Source: Alkalinema pantanalense
GTDB lineage: Bacteria > Cyanobacteriota > Cyanobacteriia > Leptolyngbyales > Leptolyngbyaceae
DNA length: 64,000 nucleotides
Reading direction: 5' to 3'
NCBI RefSeq assembly: GCF_050753345.1
Contig: NZ_JBLZFX010000014.1
Location: 1-64,000, forward strand
A program made the translations under genes and the position numbers. Below the pieces are notes generated by a model that worked only from the letters and a program-made list of their open reading frames with translations, did no database searches and was not told the origin of the DNA. Shown here one piece after another: positions 36,104 through 45,193 of this stretch; the stretch's first letter is position 1, and the number at the start of each line of letters is the position of its first letter.

Positions 36104-37090
36104 ATGATAAATCCTAAAAAACTGCTCCCCTTGACCTTGTTTGTTCTCCTAGGAGCCTGTAGTGCGAATCCTACAAAAGCCTCGGATTCCACAGCCAATA
36201 ATGTTCCTGGAAAAGATTCTGCGCAGAATTCAGCTAAGACTACACAACTGGCTGATGCGAGTCGTGCTGGGAACGATCGCAGCCAGCCAATTCCCACCGT
36301 CTGTGCCCGTGACGATGGTAGAGGGTTCGTCTCAGACTTTATCCGGCAACAGGTGGTGCGGGATGCTTACACTGCTAACGAAGTGGAAATACGCGACTAT
36401 GACAATCCCGATCTCATCATCGAAACGATTTCTAAGGATCGCTACGATGATTTTCGGATCGGTCAGATCGATATGAGCTATGTCTATCGCGATGCAGCCA
36501 CCCGCAATCTAAGTCCTGAGGAGCAATTGAAGACTCGGGTGAAAACCGACTTTCGGCAGGTCGATCGCAATACCTTTCGGGTGGATTATGTGAAGGCGGA
36601 GTGGGTGGATGATGGAGAAGAGGGCAGCTTTGGCCGCACCTATGGCGCGCCGGGGGCTTATATTTTTGAACATCGGAATGGCTGCTGGCAGTTGACCCAG
36701 GAATTACGATCGACTTCGCAAGCGGATTCGCAAGCCACATCACAAGCCAATTCAGCCCCTACGTCTAGCTCCAACACTCAGTCCGATCTGCAAGCCATCC
36801 TGTACAAAAATATGCCCTATGCAGACTTACGATCGACCGTTTTACAGCAGGGTTGGACACCTCTACCCAGTCCCGACTGTAAGGAAAATGTTGGAGGAGC
36901 GGCGACGGTCTGTGATGAAATTCCGGAGATGAATTCCTGTAGTGGCGATGGTTACTGCTTGATGTATTTTGAAGATCGAAGCAGTGGCAAAAAAATGTCT
37001 GTCACGACCTATGGGCCTTATCGTGCGTGGAATGCTACCGATAGCCGAGAGAAAGCAGCCTTAGGGGTTGTTAATTGGGGAATTAAGTAA
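36104..37090 (+). CDS. Predicted lipoprotein, two domains
   Basis: A 328-residue lipoprotein: MINPKKLLPLTLFVLLGACSAN with lipobox LLGAC and Cys at about residue 19. A disordered Ser/Ala/Asn-rich region follows. Domain 1 (about 65-205) has alternating beta-strands rich in Asp and Arg. A Ser/Gln/Ala-rich repeat linker (QADSQATSQANS) leads to domain 2 (about 230-328), which begins NMPYADLRSTVLQQGWTPL and contains four or five Cys (PDCKEN, TVCDEI, NSCSGDGYCLMYF), like small periplasmic domains in other cyanobacterial lipoproteins. Function unknown. It lies 224 bases after the CHAT gene on the same strand. Confidence 0.68.
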   Translation: MINPKKLLPLTLFVLLGACSANPTKASDSTANNVPGKDSAQNSAKTTQLADASRAGNDRSQPIPTVCARDDGRGFVSDFIRQQVVRDAYTANEVEIRDYDNPDLIIETISKDRYDDFRIGQIDMSYVYRDAATRNLSPEEQLKTRVKTDFRQVDRNTFRVDYVKAEWVDDGEEGSFGRTYGAPGAYIFEHRNGCWQLTQELRSTSQADSQATSQANSAPTSSSNTQSDLQAILYKNMPYADLRSTVLQQGWTPLPSPDCKENVGGAATVCDEIPEMNSCSGDGYCLMYFEDRSSGKKMSVTTYGPYRAWNATDSREKAALGVVNWGIK

Positions 37091-37202
37091 ACCTTAGAAT
37101 TCAGCACATTGATAGTGTTTGCATTAATAGTGTTTACATTAATCTGATACCCAAAGCAGATTAGGATTATTGAAATCTTACTCGTTGAATAGGACTCTAA
37201 CT

Positions 37203-37661
37203 ATGTATTTCCAAAAACAATCAGCTCAATGGCTTCTCAAGATGGTTTCCCATGGAACGTTAGCAATTGCACTGCTGTTGGGAAGCACCAATCTCGCAAC
37301 GGCAGAAACTAGAAGCCAGTCCGTCGATCGCGTAACGGATTGGCTGTTCAACAATGTCAATCCTGAATTAAACCGCCGTAAACTGCGATCGAATGAGCAG
37401 GGATATATTCGGGAATGGCAAGCTATTCGGGAAGTGGTTGAGCAGGGCTTACGGTACGAAAAATCGAGCCCAAACGACGCCTGTGGAACGCCGGATTGGT
37501 ACTATCCAAACAAGGATGAAGCCTTGAAAGAACGGCTTGCCGATGCCATTTTTTATAGCCGCTATCCCCAACGGCAGGGCAAACCCATTCATCCCAACGA
37601 TCGCACCGCAGTGCAGGAATGGCTCAAACTCAAACGGGCAATGAATGTGGCCTATTGCTAA
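37203..37661 (+). CDS. Small exported protein of unknown function
   Basis: A 152-residue protein from ATG 37203. Signal peptide MYFQKQSAQWLLKMVSHGTLAIALLLGSTNLATAETR with a likely cut after ATAE. The mature part is charged and helical, repeats a motif (RVTDWLFNNVNPELNRRKLRS; EWQAIREVV; EWLKLKRAM), and has two Cys (NDACGTP and the terminal AYC) that could pair. A TTG 33 bases upstream is the alternative start. No family is recognised. It follows a lipoprotein gene by 112 bases and may belong to the same cluster. Confidence 0.62.
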   Translation: MYFQKQSAQWLLKMVSHGTLAIALLLGSTNLATAETRSQSVDRVTDWLFNNVNPELNRRKLRSNEQGYIREWQAIREVVEQGLRYEKSSPNDACGTPDWYYPNKDEALKERLADAIFYSRYPQRQGKPIHPNDRTAVQEWLKLKRAMNVAYC

Positions 37662-37736
37662 CGATCGCACCGCCATTCTGCGTTATTGTTGAAAAGTCTG
37701 GAATCGTGATTGGGTATTCGTTTGGGTTAGTGTCCT

Positions 37737-38009
37737 ATGCCGAAATACGTCTTGTTTGGATCCTATTGTGAAAACGTAGTAGAGCGCCGTGCGCCTTACC
37801 GAGAAGCCCATTTAGCGGGACTTAATCAACAAAAGGAATCCGGTGTTTTGATTACCCTCGGCCCCACCCAGGATTTAACCCAAGTGTTTGGCATTTACGA
37901 CGCGCCCGATGAAGCCACCGTGCGTCAACTAGTGGAGTCTGACCCCTACTGGCAAAACGGTATTTGGACAGCCTATGAAGTCAAAGAATGGATTCAGGCG
38001 ATCGGGTAA
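37737..38009 (+). CDS. YciI-family protein
   Basis: A 90-residue protein of the YciI-like fold (dimeric alpha-beta ferredoxin-like). It has the typical spacing: MPKYVLFGSYCENVVERRAPYREAHLAGL with the conserved His, then GVLITLGPTQDLTQVFGIYDAPDEATVRQLVESDPYWQNGIW. The His-Asp pair of the family is present (REAHLAG and ESDPY). Biochemical role is unresolved in most members. Cytosolic. It is the last plus-strand gene before the convergent TIR-WD40 gene. Confidence 0.85.
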   Translation: MPKYVLFGSYCENVVERRAPYREAHLAGLNQQKESGVLITLGPTQDLTQVFGIYDAPDEATVRQLVESDPYWQNGIWTAYEVKEWIQAIG

Positions 38010-38099
38010 TTGCTCGCAATGATCGACCTAAAAAATGACAATACCCCCTTGGCTATCTATAGGACAGTCAGATAAACCCAATGAGTCAGCATTTTTGAA

Positions 38100-41000
38100 T
38101 TAAGTTTCTTTCTGGCGTAACGTTTGGAGCATTTGGGGAGTAAAGGGATTTTGACCTGCTTTGAGGCTGTCGATCCAAGCTTGCCGTTTGATTTTACGAT
38201 CGTCGTCATTTGTCCAGTCTACAAATGCTTGTAAATCTTCGATCGCGCCAGTAACATCGCCTGTCAAAGCACGAGCCACCCCGCGATTTTGCCGATAATC
38301 GCCATTGCTTGGAGAAGCCTTTACAGACTTTTCGCAGGCATTCATGGCCTGATCCGCATAGCCTAGTAAGCTACCCGTCCAGCAGAGATAGGCCCAGGAA
38401 TCGCGAATATTGAAAATGGGAGGATTTAAGGCTTCCGCTTGCTGAATGACTTCGATTGCAGGAAGGATATTATTTCCCCGTATTTGCCTAAATGCTTGAT
38501 CGATGAGACCGATCGCGTGGAATAGCCGAACTTCTTCTGCGGGCACATAGGGTAAATCTGGATTCAGTTTCACAGCGGCTTGAAATTTTTCTAGCGCAGG
38601 TTTGACTTGCCCCTGTTGAGCTAGAGTTTGCGCTTCATCAACAAGTCGTGAAGCTTGGGCTTGCTGGAGTAAACGTTGGGCTTCCTGTGTGGGATTGAGG
38701 GATAACTCTGGGTTGAGTTGTACCGCTTTCTGCAAATGCTCGATCGCGGTTTGTAGGCGTTCCTCTGAAGCTGCAGTTTGAGCTTCTGTAATGAGGCGTT
38801 CCGCTTGACCTTGATTGGCAAAGCGTTGAGCTTCTCGATCGGGATCCAGTTGCAATTTGGGGTCGAGTTGTCGGGCTTTGCGAAAGAGTTGCACGGCTGC
38901 TGGAGTATTGTCCTCAAATGCCATCACTTGACCCGCCGCAATCAAAGCCTGGGGTTGAGTTTGGCAGGCTTCGAGTTCTAGGAGTCGTTTGGGATGGGAA
39001 ACCAGATAGTCCTGCAAAAGTGTGCAGCCCTTGGTAATCAACGCTTTTGAATCCGTTAAATCAGAAATATTCCATAAATAGGCTGCGTTCTCTACAACGA
39101 AGCTCAACATTTTGTTATCTGGACTAAAGGCAATTGACAATAAGTTTCCTTCAACTTTAAGGGTTGTCAGTAGCGTCCCATCTTGCTTCCAGAGTTTGAT
39201 AGTGTTGTCTCTAGCGATCGTAGCAACTTGATTTCCGTCTGAGCTAAAAGCAACTTGAACAATAAACGATGCATGCCCTTTGAGCGTGGTAAGTAATTTA
39301 CCATCTCGATTCCAAAGTTTAGCAACCTTATCATAACTAGTCGTCACAATCGTCTCACCATTCGGACTAAATCCTGCATCGATGATCTCACTGGAATTTT
39401 GCAATTTTGTAATTAAGCTGCCATCCTGTCGCCAGAGTTTGGCTTCATTGCTCCGAACCGATAGAACTTCCTGTAACGTGGGACTGATGCGACTGTAGTC
39501 ATTCCACTCGATCGGGCCTTGGAACGTTTTTAATTTTGTTCCCTCCAAATTCCACAGAATGAGCTTCTGATCTTGTCGGCTGAGCGAGGCAAGGGTTTGA
39601 CCATCAAGACTAAATTTCAAATTATCCGTAGGAGAGGGTAACTGGGGAAAGGCACGAACTAAGCTGCCATCCGTACGCCATAACGTAATAATGTTTTGAG
39701 CACTCAACAGCGCGTAGAACTGTCCCGCTGGACTAAAGCTATTGTCGTTATACTCCTGATTAATGGGTATGGTTTTAATCAAGGTTCCATCCGGTTTCCA
39801 GCGTGTAATTGCGCCTTGCTCAAACAGAAAGATATCTCCTCCTGCGCCAAACCGAATGCTACCTAGCAGGGATGAACTTCCAGAAAGAGAGGTTAGTAAA
39901 GGAGAATGGAGTCGCCAGAGGCGGGCTGTCCCATCAGAACTGGTTGAAGTCAGTGTTTGACTGTCGGGACTGAAGTTGACGTCAGTGAGTTCATCGTTAT
40001 GGCCTCGCAGCGTTTGCAAAAAAGTACCATCTGTTTTCCATAACTTGATGGTTTTATCACTACTACCAGATGCTAACATTTGGCCGTTGGGGCTAAATTT
40101 GACTGTTAAAATGCCTTTACTATGTCCTGTTAAAGTTTTAATGAGTGTCCCATCTGATTTCCATAACTTAATGGTTTTATCTCCGCTGCCGGATGCAAGT
40201 GTTTTTCCATCGGAGCTAAAGCTGACTGACCAAACTTCTTGACGATGGCCCCGCAATGTTTTCAGCAAAGTACCATCCGTGTTCCATAGCTTGAGGGTTC
40301 TATCACTACTCGCGGTCGCTATGTATTTACCATCTGGGCTAAAAGCGACTCTATTGACTTGGTCATAATGCCCAACTAAGGTTTTCAGGAGTTTGCCCTC
40401 GTGGTTCCAGAGTTTGACGGTATTATCGTAGCTGGAACTGGCAAGGGTCTGGCCATCGGGACTAAATACGACATAGGTGACTACATCTTGGTGCCCCTTA
40501 AGGGTACGTAGTAGTTTCCCTGAACGATCCCACAGCTTAACGGTGCTGTCCGTACCGCTAGTAGCCAAGGTTTGGCCATCGGGACTGAAGGCAACACTCC
40601 AAACATAGCTGCGGCTATTTTGAAAGGTTTTGAGCAACGTGCCATCCCGTCGCCACAGTTTGACGGTGCGATCGTCACTGGCAGTCGCGATCGTTTGACC
40701 ATCAGGGCTAAAACTGGCCTGCCTCACATAATCACTATGTCCTTCTAGGCGATTTTGTTCCTTGACGGCGTACACGGCTTCTTGCAAAGTTCTGATGGCC
40801 TGCTCTTTCGTTGCAGGTTCAACATCACTCACCTGTTGGAGTTTCTGGCCTAGTTTGATCGCAGCAATCAAGGCTTCAATCTCTTGGTTAGAGGCTAGAT
40901 AGGCATCTACCGAGGTACTGAGAGCCAGCATTTGTCCAGTTTCAGCTTCAAGTTGTCGCTGTTTTGCTTGCTGATATTGGGTAAAGGCCACCAACGCTAA

Positions 41001-41648
41001 CCCGATCGCACCAATAAAGCCGATCGTGGATACCATGCGGGCTTGGCGTTGACGCTGAGTTTCTGCTTGGCCACTGGCAAGAATATATTGCGTTTGTAAT
41101 GGGGTTGGTTTCGGCTCCCGTTCTAGTCCCTGACTGAGCCAACGATCGGCAGTTTTGAGATCATTACCCCGGAGTAAAAAGCTATCATCCCGACGATGTT
41201 GCTCCCATTCAATGGCTCGGACTAATAACCGGGTATGGGCACGGATATAGTCCAAATCAGTATCAATGACCGTAATGAGATCTTGAAAAGCACGATCGAA
41301 ATCATCACTTTCTCGACAGAATAACCAATTATGTTTTTGCAGCATGGGATGTACAGGCTGCATATCAAAATCATCGCGCCACAAGATCGGAACCAAGCGT
41401 TTATTGTGCTGGACAGCATGGTCAATCTCTTGGCGACAAACTTTTGAGGTGACTGAATCTGGACTAATCACGAAGACAAATGTATCGGCAGCTTCAATGC
41501 CTCGCTCAATTTCTCGCCACCAGTCAGCAGCTAGAGGAATATCTTCCCAGTCAACCCAAGTATTGCGATTGTTTTGAACCAAAGCATTGTGCAGCGTTTT
41601 GACAAATTCCTTATCCTTGCGTGAATAGGAAATAAACACATCTGCCAT
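38100..41648 (-). CDS. TIR - transmembrane - WD40 (x14) - TPR protein
   Basis: An 1182-residue protein. Residues 3-120 are a TIR domain (DVFISYSRKDKEFVKTL; FVFVISPDSVTSKVCRQEIDHA), with Glu74 in the position of the catalytic NADase glutamate of SARM1 and plant TIRs. A conserved linker (HTRLLVRAIEWEQHRRDD) leads to one membrane helix at about 207-225 (STIGFIGAIGLALVAFTQY). About residues 300-870 give 14 WD40 repeats by eye, enough for two seven-bladed propellers; repeats 8-11 are degenerate. The C-terminal 300 residues are TPR-like helical repeats. There is no NTPase (STAND) domain. Such proteins are sensors or scaffolds, with TIR either interacting or degrading NAD. The gene is convergent with the YciI gene. 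Confidence 0.9.
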   Translation of the reverse strand: MADVFISYSRKDKEFVKTLHNALVQNNRNTWVDWEDIPLAADWWREIERGIEAADTFVFVISPDSVTSKVCRQEIDHAVQHNKRLVPILWRDDFDMQPVHPMLQKHNWLFCRESDDFDRAFQDLITVIDTDLDYIRAHTRLLVRAIEWEQHRRDDSFLLRGNDLKTADRWLSQGLEREPKPTPLQTQYILASGQAETQRQRQARMVSTIGFIGAIGLALVAFTQYQQAKQRQLEAETGQMLALSTSVDAYLASNQEIEALIAAIKLGQKLQQVSDVEPATKEQAIRTLQEAVYAVKEQNRLEGHSDYVRQASFSPDGQTIATASDDRTVKLWRRDGTLLKTFQNSRSYVWSVAFSPDGQTLATSGTDSTVKLWDRSGKLLRTLKGHQDVVTYVVFSPDGQTLASSSYDNTVKLWNHEGKLLKTLVGHYDQVNRVAFSPDGKYIATASSDRTLKLWNTDGTLLKTLRGHRQEVWSVSFSSDGKTLASGSGDKTIKLWKSDGTLIKTLTGHSKGILTVKFSPNGQMLASGSSDKTIKLWKTDGTFLQTLRGHNDELTDVNFSPDSQTLTSTSSDGTARLWRLHSPLLTSLSGSSSLLGSIRFGAGGDIFLFEQGAITRWKPDGTLIKTIPINQEYNDNSFSPAGQFYALLSAQNIITLWRTDGSLVRAFPQLPSPTDNLKFSLDGQTLASLSRQDQKLILWNLEGTKLKTFQGPIEWNDYSRISPTLQEVLSVRSNEAKLWRQDGSLITKLQNSSEIIDAGFSPNGETIVTTSYDKVAKLWNRDGKLLTTLKGHASFIVQVAFSSDGNQVATIARDNTIKLWKQDGTLLTTLKVEGNLLSIAFSPDNKMLSFVVENAAYLWNISDLTDSKALITKGCTLLQDYLVSHPKRLLELEACQTQPQALIAAGQVMAFEDNTPAAVQLFRKARQLDPKLQLDPDREAQRFANQGQAERLITEAQTAASEERLQTAIEHLQKAVQLNPELSLNPTQEAQRLLQQAQASRLVDEAQTLAQQGQVKPALEKFQAAVKLNPDLPYVPAEEVRLFHAIGLIDQAFRQIRGNNILPAIEVIQQAEALNPPIFNIRDSWAYLCWTGSLLGYADQAMNACEKSVKASPSNGDYRQNRGVARALTGDVTGAIEDLQAFVDWTNDDDRKIKRQAWIDSLKAGQNPFTPQMLQTLRQKET

Positions 41649-41781
41649 ACAAATGTCCTCGGGGGCAAGAGGATGCTGGTATCTTCATCAGCATAATTGC
41701 TTTTCCGGAGAATCATTCATTGCAAAAATTGTTTGTGCGCTTTACCTTGCCAGTTGTGTGATACGTCCGGCAGCCGATCAT

Positions 41782-41827
41782 TTTTTGAGTCAGTACAGTT
41801 TTTGAGTAGGCACAGTTTTTGAGTAGA
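41782..41827. repeat. 17-base tandem repeat, about 2.7 copies
   Basis: Unit TTTTTGAGTAGGCACAG. The first copy differs at three positions and the third is partial. It lies in the divergent gap between the TIR-WD40 gene and rsmE. Confidence 0.75.
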
Positions 41828-41927
41828 TGTGGTTTCAACCACCTGCCTCGAGAGCGGTAGGATTGGAAGGGTTCATGTTTAAACGTAGTCTCCATTGCAC
41901 CTTCGATCGCCGTTTCCTTTCCCACCG

Positions 41928-42662
41928 ATGAGCCAAATCCAGCGTATTGTCATCACCCCCGGTCAACTTCAGCCGCCCACCCTTCACCTCACCCAAGACC
42001 AAACCCATTACCTCACCCGTGTCCTACGGCTGCAACCCACCGATCGCTTCATTGCCATGACTGGACAGGGAGACAACTGGCTAGCCCAACTGGAACAACC
42101 CGGTCTTGCAACGCTGCTAGAACCGTTGGCGGTGCGATCGGAATTGCCCGTCACTGTCACCCTGGCCTTGGCCTTGCCGAAGGGAAATGCCTTCGATGAG
42201 GTGGTGCGTCAAGTGACGGAACTGGGCGTCAGCCGCATTGTGCCAATTCTCAGCGACCGCACTCTACTCCAACCCAGTGCCAACAAGCTCGATCGCTGGC
42301 GCAAAATAGCCCAGGAAGCCGCTGAACAGTCGGAACGGGCGATTGTACCGACGATCGCTGAGCCAATGGCCTGGAAGCAGCATTTACAGGCTGTCCAGGC
42401 ACAGCCCCCCGGATCCCATTTCCTCTGCTGGGGACGGGGTAACTCGCCCCATTTGATGACCCCATTACAGGGTGGATCCGATGCCCAAAAGCGAGCTGAC
42501 CTGGTGATCGCGATCGGGCCAGAGGGGGGATGGACAAACGCTGAGGTCGAACAGGGTGTCCAAGCTGGTTATCAAACCGTTTCCCTGGGGCCGCGTATCC
42601 TGCGGGCGGTAACGGCTCCCGTCGTGGCCATGGCAATCATTTCCGCCATTTTTGAGAAATAA
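41928..42662 (+). CDS. rsmE: 16S rRNA m3U1498 methyltransferase
   Basis: A 244-residue SPOUT methyltransferase. ATG 41928 (MSQIQRIVITPGQLQPP) gives a normal N-terminus; a TTG 33 bases upstream is the alternative. The N-terminal PUA-like part is followed by the catalytic fold: LALALPKGNAFDEVVRQVTELGVSRIVPILSDR, then the SAM-binding knot IAIGPEGGWTNAEVEQGVQAGYQTVSLGPRILRAVTAPVVAM, which is diagnostic for RsmE. It methylates U1498 (E. coli numbering) in the decoding region of 16S rRNA. It is divergent from the TIR-WD40 gene. Confidence 0.94.
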   Translation: MSQIQRIVITPGQLQPPTLHLTQDQTHYLTRVLRLQPTDRFIAMTGQGDNWLAQLEQPGLATLLEPLAVRSELPVTVTLALALPKGNAFDEVVRQVTELGVSRIVPILSDRTLLQPSANKLDRWRKIAQEAAEQSERAIVPTIAEPMAWKQHLQAVQAQPPGSHFLCWGRGNSPHLMTPLQGGSDAQKRADLVIAIGPEGGWTNAEVEQGVQAGYQTVSLGPRILRAVTAPVVAMAIISAIFEK

Positions 42663-42742
42663 TGCACAATTAAAAGCAAGAGTCAATTCCATGGTAATCA
42701 TGAAAGATACCCTTGATTGACTTTTATTGACATCATTTGCTT

Positions 42743-42827
42743 GTCAATTAGTTTTTCGTCAATTAGTTTTTCGTCAATTAGTTTTTCGTCAATTAGTTTT
42801 TCGCCAATTAGTTTTTCGCCAATTAGT
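42743..42827. repeat. 15-base tandem repeat, about 5.7 copies
   Basis: Unit GTCAATTAGTTTTTC, four identical copies from 42743 to 42802, followed by a copy starting GCC and a truncated last copy. It lies in the 248-base gap between rsmE and the TPR-like gene, starting 80 bases after the rsmE stop. Confidence 0.9.
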
Positions 42828-42910
42828 GCATTCTTTTGCAGCGTTATTGTTTTTCCATAGGATCTTGAATCTTAAGTAGTCTGTGAATCTTGAATTTTGA
42901 ACTGTGAATT

Positions 42911-44020
42911 ATGTCTACTAATCCCCAAGTTCTCCTCGATCAAGTGGCCCAAGCCTTTGAGCAGCAGGATTATCGCACTGCCACCCAGATCCTTAAACAA
43001 CTCTGGCAGGCCCATCCCGAAAATCCTTGGGTGCAACTTTATCGAGCACGCCTATATGAAGTTGGGGGAAATTTGGACGCAGCGACCCAAGTCTATAAGC
43101 AACTGCTACAAACTATCACCATCCCAAAAATTATTACCCAAGCACGGCAGGGCTTACAACGGGTTGATGACCTTGAAAAAGCTTACCGGAAAACCGAGAT
43201 CGCCCAAGTGACGGCAGCCCCTGACCAAGCGGAACCCGGAATTTTAGTCCTAGAAGCGATCGAACTAGAACAACGTCAAGAAGCCGCGAAAACCCTCAGT
43301 CGAATTATTGGCATTGACGTTTACACGGCGCGGGTACACATTCCCAACCGGGGTTGGCGCATCTATCGCATGGGGCCGATCGGTGAAATGGCTTTTTATG
43401 GCAAGCAATTACAGGAAAATGGATTACCGGCCTTTTGGGTTCCGGTGAGTTCTCTGGAAAAGTTGCAAATATTCCAAGTGCACTACATTCAGGATTACGA
43501 TCCCCAAGCCGTTGTGATTTGCCAAAATAGCGAAGGTCAGATCGGCAATCTCACCTTTAACTGGTCAGAAGTGAGTCAACTGGTGGAAGGCCATTTGCCC
43601 ATTTTTGAGCAAGTATTAGAAACGGATATTTTACGCAAAGGCAGCGAACGACAGCGCAAGTCTGAGACCCAAGACTTCGTTTTAGTTTGTGATTTACATT
43701 TATCTCAGCGCAATTGTATTCTACGTTTTTGCGATCGCACCTATGATTTCCACCAAGGCGTTGACTTTACTCCTAATCATAGCGATGTCCAAACGACTCT
43801 CCGGATTCACTGGAATGCGTTGTTGAATTTCCTCAAACAGCAATCTTTGGAAAAACCCATCTACAAAGATTTCACCCCTTTTGCAGAAACCGCGATCGAA
43901 TTTCCCCATCTCCTCAAACAATTAGATCCTAAGTTCTACCTAATGGGTCAGGATGATAGTCCCTGGAATCCTGCTTTTCACATCTATAGCAGCCTAGCCT
44001 TCTTTCGGGATCGCTGCTAG
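42911..44020 (+). CDS. Conserved cyanobacterial TPR-containing protein
   Basis: A 369-residue soluble protein. The first 95 residues are TPR-like (LLDQVAQAFEQQDYRTATQILKQLWQAHPENPWVQLYRARLYEVGGN). The middle (about 110-200) contains LSRIIGIDVYTARVHIPNRGWRIYRMGP followed by a GEMAFYGKQLQENGLPAFWVP segment. The C-terminal part has a Cys pair (QRNCILRFCDRTYDF) and a tail ending FYLMGQDDSPWNPAFHIYSSLAFFRDRC. Homologues are restricted to cyanobacteria as far as I recall; function unknown. It ends 27 bases inside the convergent dusA gene. Confidence 0.7.
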   Translation: MSTNPQVLLDQVAQAFEQQDYRTATQILKQLWQAHPENPWVQLYRARLYEVGGNLDAATQVYKQLLQTITIPKIITQARQGLQRVDDLEKAYRKTEIAQVTAAPDQAEPGILVLEAIELEQRQEAAKTLSRIIGIDVYTARVHIPNRGWRIYRMGPIGEMAFYGKQLQENGLPAFWVPVSSLEKLQIFQVHYIQDYDPQAVVICQNSEGQIGNLTFNWSEVSQLVEGHLPIFEQVLETDILRKGSERQRKSETQDFVLVCDLHLSQRNCILRFCDRTYDFHQGVDFTPNHSDVQTTLRIHWNALLNFLKQQSLEKPIYKDFTPFAETAIEFPHLLKQLDPKFYLMGQDDSPWNPAFHIYSSLAFFRDRC

Positions 44021-44986
44021 GGCTTCCTGAATGACTTCAATGCCTGCCCCTGGAATGCAGGATTTTTCGGTTAAGATCCGTTTCCAACTACGGCTTCCGG
44101 GCTGACCGTTGAAGAGCAGTAGCATGTGGCGTGTGATGGAATTGAGCTTGCGGCCCGAGGCAGTCCAGTGATCAATATAGGGCAGCATGGCCTCCACCAC
44201 TTCCTGCCGGGTTAACGGTGGCGTCGTCTCGCCCCAAAACTCTGCATCCACCGTTGCAAATAAGTAGGGGTTGTCATAGGCCGCGCGGCCTATCATCACC
44301 GCATCGATGTGCTGGAGTTGTGCCTTGGCTTGCACTAAGGTTATGATTCCTCCGTTAATTTCGATCGTCAGGTTAGGAAATTCCCGTTTCAAGCGGTAAA
44401 CCTCTTCATAGCGCAGGGGCGGAACATCACGATTTTCCTTCGGGCTTAATCCCTTCAGCCATGCCTTTCTTGCATGGACGCTAAAGCGCGTACACCCTGT
44501 CGCTGCCACAGTTTTAACAAAACTCACCATGTCTTCGTAGCTATCCCGATCGTCTACGCCAATGCGATGTTTGATCGTCACCGGAATCTTGGTTGCAGCC
44601 ATCATTGCTGCCACACAGTCCGCCACCCGCTCCGGTTGCAGCATCAAGCAAGCCCCAAAATTGCCATCTTGGACGCGGCTACTCGGACAACCCACATTCA
44701 GGTTAATTTCGTCATAGCCCCAGTCTTCGGCAATCTGGGCACATTTCGCCAAATCCGTAGGCCGATCGCCCCCCACTTGCAACGCGATCGGGTGTTCCTC
44801 CGGCGCATAGCCTATTAATCGGTCTAGATCTCCATGCAAAATCGCCTGACTCGTGACCATTTCCGTATACAGCAGCGTCCGTCGGGTAATCAGCCGCATG
44901 AAATATCGAAAATGCCGATCGGTACGATCCATCATGGGCGCAACACTCAACGGATAGGGAAATTGATCTGCCGTCAAAGTCGTCAT
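43994..44986 (-). CDS. dusA: tRNA-dihydrouridine(20/20a) synthase DusA
   Basis: A 330-residue flavoenzyme reducing uridines 20/20a of tRNA. It shows the N-terminal FMN-binding LSVAPMMDRTDRHFRYFMRLI, LYTEMVTSQA, IALQVGGDRP, then the catalytic Cys region INLNVGCPSSRVQDGNFGACLM, VTIKHRIGVDD, FSVHARKAWLKGLSPKENRDVPPLRY (DusA-type insertion), EINGGI and MIGRAAYDNPYLF. All are typical of DusA. It shares 27 bases with the convergent TPR-like gene at its 3' end. Confidence 0.95.
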   Translation of the reverse strand: MTTLTADQFPYPLSVAPMMDRTDRHFRYFMRLITRRTLLYTEMVTSQAILHGDLDRLIGYAPEEHPIALQVGGDRPTDLAKCAQIAEDWGYDEINLNVGCPSSRVQDGNFGACLMLQPERVADCVAAMMAATKIPVTIKHRIGVDDRDSYEDMVSFVKTVAATGCTRFSVHARKAWLKGLSPKENRDVPPLRYEEVYRLKREFPNLTIEINGGIITLVQAKAQLQHIDAVMIGRAAYDNPYLFATVDAEFWGETTPPLTRQEVVEAMLPYIDHWTASGRKLNSITRHMLLLFNGQPGSRSWKRILTEKSCIPGAGIEVIQEALAAIPKEG

Positions 44987-45193
44987 GGCAAAAAGTTAGG
45001 TTCGGGAATGATAGTGGTTTTAGAATATGAAATGGTTAAACAACAAAGTTAAGCAATACAAAAGTTACTCATCAAAAAAACGAAGTCAGCAAACTAAAAA
45101 TAACGAAATATTCTTAACGGAATAACAGTCTATCTACAGGATGGTCTATCTATGCTAGCGATTCAAGCGAACGATCGAGGTCAACGATCGAGG

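Noticed and set aside
42743..42827. Tandem array considered as CRISPR
   Set aside because: Units are contiguous with no unique spacers, and no cas gene is in the window.
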